Assembly: GCA_025456495.1 (NCBI GenBank) | Contig: JALOKO010000188.1 | Coordinates: forward strand, 1-7,297 | DNA length: 7,297 bases | Reading direction: 5' to 3' | Source of the DNA: Bryobacterales bacterium | GTDB taxonomy: Bacteria > Acidobacteriota > Terriglobia > Bryobacterales > Bryobacteraceae | Part shown: in pieces, positions 5,555 through 7,297 of the stretch | Layout: the number at the start of each line of letters is the position of its first letter | Position numbering within the stretch: the first letter of the stretch is position 1 | Translations under genes and position numbers: made by a program | Notes under the pieces: generated by a model | Databases searched by the model: none | The model's input: the letters and a program-made list of their open reading frames with translations, nothing else | Told to the model about the DNA's origin: nothing

Positions 5555-6910
5555 CTAGGCTTCCAGGTTGTAGCCTTCTTCTCCGTGCAGGGTCACGTCC
5601 AGGCCGTCCATTTCCTGGTCGGCCGGGACGCGCAAGCCGAGGGTGACGTCGCAAATCTTCAGGATGATCAACGTACCCACCACGGCCAGCGCCCACGCCA
5701 GCAGCGAACCCAGAATCTGGTTCACTACCTGTCCGCCGTTGCCGTCCAGCAAACCCGCCGCTTCGGGAAGCCCGCTATTGACTGAGTGCGACGCGAACAC
5801 TCCCGTCAGCACCGCGCCCAGCGTCCCGCCCGCACCGTGAATGCCAAACGCATCCAGGCTATCGTCGTAGCCGAACATCGCCTTTACCTTCACCACCATG
5901 AAGTAGCAGAAGGCGCCGCCCACCAGGCCCATAATCATCGACGCCGCGGGCGATACGAACCCCGCCGCCGGAGTAATCACCACCAGCCCCGCCACCGCGC
6001 CGGAAATTGCGCCCAGCATGCTGGGCTTGCCCATCTGCATCCACTCCATCAACAGCCAGCCCAGGGTGGCCGTGGCCGCGCCCAATTGCGTTGCCACGAA
6101 CGCGCTGGAAGCGCCCGCGCCCGCGCTCAACGCGCTGCCCGCATTGAATCCGAACCACCCCACCCAAAGCAGGCAGGCCCCAATGGTGCTAATCACCAGA
6201 TTGTGTGGCTTCATCGGCTCCTGCCCATACCCCAACCGCTTGCCCAGGTACAGCGCGCAGACCAGCGCCGACACTCCGGAGGTGATGTGGACCACCGTGC
6301 CTCCGGCAAAGTCATAGCAGGGAAGTGCTCCACCCGTGAAGGCATTCAGCAAGCCGCCATCGCCCCACACCATATGCGCCATCGGATAGTAGATCAACAA
6401 CGACCACAGCGTCATGAACAGCAGCATCGCGCTGAACTTCATCCGCTCTGCGAATGCGCCCGAAATCAGCGCCGGCGTGATGATGGCGAACATCATCTGG
6501 AACAGCATAAACGTCTGGTGCGGAACCGTTCCCGCATACCCGCTGGGCTCCGCGCCCACCCCGTTCAGCATGAAGTATTCCAGGCTGCCAATCACCGGGC
6601 TACCCTTGCCAAAGGCCAAGCTATAACCCACAATCGCCCACAGGACCGTGGCCCAAGCCATCATCACGAAGCTGTGCATCATCGTGCTCAGCACATTCTT
6701 GCGCCGCACCAGGCCTCCATAGAACAATGCCAGCCCGGGCCCCGTCATCAACAACACCAGCGCCGTGCATACCAGCAGCCACGCGTTATCGCCACTACTT
6801 TGGGCGGCGGCCACTGCGGCCTTCAACGCCTCCAATTCACTCGCTTCCGTTTGAGCGAATAGGGGCGTGGCCAACACCGGGGCCAGTCCAAGCCTGAAAC
6901 CTCTCAGCAT
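5555..6910 (-). CDS. amtB: Ammonium transporter
   Basis: A 451-residue Amt-family channel that moves ammonium across the inner membrane. A signal peptide (about 1-19, LATPLFA before Gln20) precedes about eleven membrane helices, as in E. coli AmtB. Family blocks are clear: GLALFYGGLVRRKNVLS (59-75), GAFAERMKFS (151-160), MAHMVWGDGGLL (177-188), then the ammonium-site Asp200 and first pore histidine His208 in DFAGGTVVH, and the second pore histidine His358 in AFGIHGAGG. The cytosolic tail GLRVPADQEMDGLDVTLHGE is conserved; in E. coli this tail contacts GlnK, so control by the adjacent PII protein is likely. AAGGAG six bases before ATG 6910 makes that start secure and excludes the 31-codon upstream extension to 7003. 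It is the first gene of an amtB-glnK operon, the reverse of the E. coli order. No clear sigma-54 or sigma-70 promoter is visible. Confidence 0.97.
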   Translation of the reverse strand: MLRGFRLGLAPVLATPLFAQTEASELEALKAAVAAAQSSGDNAWLLVCTALVLLMTGPGLALFYGGLVRRKNVLSTMMHSFVMMAWATVLWAIVGYSLAFGKGSPVIGSLEYFMLNGVGAEPSGYAGTVPHQTFMLFQMMFAIITPALISGAFAERMKFSAMLLFMTLWSLLIYYPMAHMVWGDGGLLNAFTGGALPCYDFAGGTVVHITSGVSALVCALYLGKRLGYGQEPMKPHNLVISTIGACLLWVGWFGFNAGSALSAGAGASSAFVATQLGAATATLGWLLMEWMQMGKPSMLGAISGAVAGLVVITPAAGFVSPAASMIMGLVGGAFCYFMVVKVKAMFGYDDSLDAFGIHGAGGTLGAVLTGVFASHSVNSGLPEAAGLLDGNGGQVVNQILGSLLAWALAVVGTLIILKICDVTLGLRVPADQEMDGLDVTLHGEEGYNLEA

Positions 6911-6916
6911 GGGGAA

Positions 6917-6922
6917 CTCCTT
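6917..6922 (-). promoter_or_regulatory. amtB Shine-Dalgarno site
   Basis: On the minus strand this reads AAGGAG, six bases from ATG 6910. It is the best ribosome-binding site in the window and settles the amtB start against longer in-frame alternatives. Confidence 0.85.
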
Positions 6923-7040
6923 GAATCGTGCAAATGGGTGCCGGCCGCGACTGGGCAGCCATGGGAGAGTGCGCGCGTACAGGGCGCAGGTTCCTACTAT
7001 CATGCGCAGGAATGGCGCTTGCGCGGAACTGAAGAATTTT

Positions 7041-7056
7041 TATCGGCCCGATATCG
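7041..7056. promoter_or_regulatory. Inverted repeat upstream of amtB, possible operator
   Basis: TATCGG-C-CCGATA (7041-7053) is a perfect 6-bp inverted repeat. It overlaps a second palindrome, CGATATCG (7049-7056). It sits in the AT-richer patch about 130 bp before the amtB start. It does not match the NtrC consensus (TGCACC-N5-GGTGCA). A regulator-binding site is possible, but chance cannot be excluded for a palindrome this short. Confidence 0.25.
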
Positions 7057-7264
7057 TTTTTGAGTTGGACAGCAAATGTATGCAGATTGTAACCTATCAA
7101 CCAAAGACACCTTCTGGTCCATGGCGACCATCGAGGCAGCCCTTTCGTAGAACCGCCCACCGGCGGACTGGGTACGCAAGTCGCTGGCCTCTTGCCAGAC
7201 CACGAACGTTCCCGTTGGCAGCAGCGCCTACAGCCGCCAGGTTGCGACATCCCGCTTGCTGCCG

Positions 7265-7297
7265 CTAGTTCTTGAGGCCCTCACTCGCCTCCTCATC
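7265..7297 (-). CDS. Possible C-terminus of a gene entering from the right edge
   Basis: Reading inward from the right edge on the minus strand gives DEEASEGLKN and then a TAG stop at 7267-7265. The acidic, hydrophilic peptide and codon use look like a normal protein end, and the neighbouring amtB-glnK genes run the same way. Only ten residues are visible, so no family can be named. It may be no gene at all: another minus-strand frame is also open at the edge, for 23 codons. Confidence 0.25.
   Translation of the reverse strand, partial: DEEASEGLKN

Larger units (their letters stand above)
6911..7264. other. Non-coding region upstream of amtB
   Basis: These 354 bases hold no gene I can support. 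Open frames exist on both strands, including one of 67 codons on the minus strand (7203-7000), but none has a recognisable motif or ribosome site. The part near 7030-7110 is clearly richer in A+T than its surroundings and is the likely home of the amtB promoter. Minus-strand TACAAT (7095-7090) and TACATT (near 7082-7077) resemble -10 boxes, but neither has a good -35 at normal spacing. A short inverted repeat lies at 7041-7053. I see no tRNA and no terminator. Confidence 0.6.

Noticed and set aside
5786..6862. A 358-codon plus-strand frame opposite amtB.
   Set aside because: Its translation is rich in His, Arg and Gln without any motif, as expected for the antisense of a hydrophobic membrane protein gene; amtB is certain.
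6920..6945. A sigma-54-like -24/-12 site just before amtB on the minus strand, GGCACCCATTTGC.
   Set aside because: GG and GC are separated by nine bases, where ten are required, and the predicted start would fall inside the Shine-Dalgarno site at 6917-6922, leaving no usable leader.
7000..7203. A 67-codon minus-strand frame upstream of amtB with fairly coding-like codon use in its first half.
   Set aside because: It has no ribosome site or family motif, a stop codon lies shortly upstream, and its second half runs through the AT-rich patch that looks like promoter DNA.

Overview
The window is an ordinary-looking stretch of a GC-rich (roughly 60% G+C by eye) bacterial chromosome. It has tightly packed genes on both strands and no tRNA, rRNA, insertion sequence or CRISPR array that I can see. 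Two things fit the Acidobacteriota (Bryobacter/Solibacter-like): a 5TM-LYT sensor kinase, and an ammonium transporter gene placed before its PII gene. That placement is inference from gene style; no marker gene in the window proves it.

Layout, left to right. Positions 1-219 (+) hold the C-terminus of an RluA-family pseudouridine synthase cut by the window edge. Positions 315-1106 (-) encode a predicted lipoprotein of the RNase T2 family with both catalytic motifs intact. Diverging from it across 84 bp that carry a 15-bp tandem repeat is a gene (1191-1961, +) for a nucleoside 2-deoxyribosyltransferase/TIR-like Rossmann protein. At the position where the family's catalytic glutamate is expected it has a leucine, and it has a helical C-terminal tail. 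This is the least ordinary protein here. Positions 1988-3364 (-) encode a LytS-type membrane sensor histidine kinase without a LytTR response regulator beside it. It diverges from ribA (3442-4038, +), GTP cyclohydrolase II of riboflavin synthesis, and the two may share overlapping -10 elements. A small MscS-family channel gene follows (4186-5076, +). Positions 6910-5555 and 5541-5203 (-) form a two-gene amtB-glnK operon for ammonium uptake and its PII regulator. Upstream of amtB is about 350 bp of non-coding DNA with an AT-richer patch and a short inverted repeat. The last 33 bases may be the end of another minus-strand gene.

Functionally the only clear gene partnership is AmtB with GlnK: the C-terminal tail of AmtB and the T-loop of PII are both well conserved. 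The other genes are unrelated housekeeping or sensory functions. I did not find a convincing new multi-gene system. The best lead is the NDT/TIR-like protein with the altered active site, divergently paired with the RNase T2 lipoprotein.
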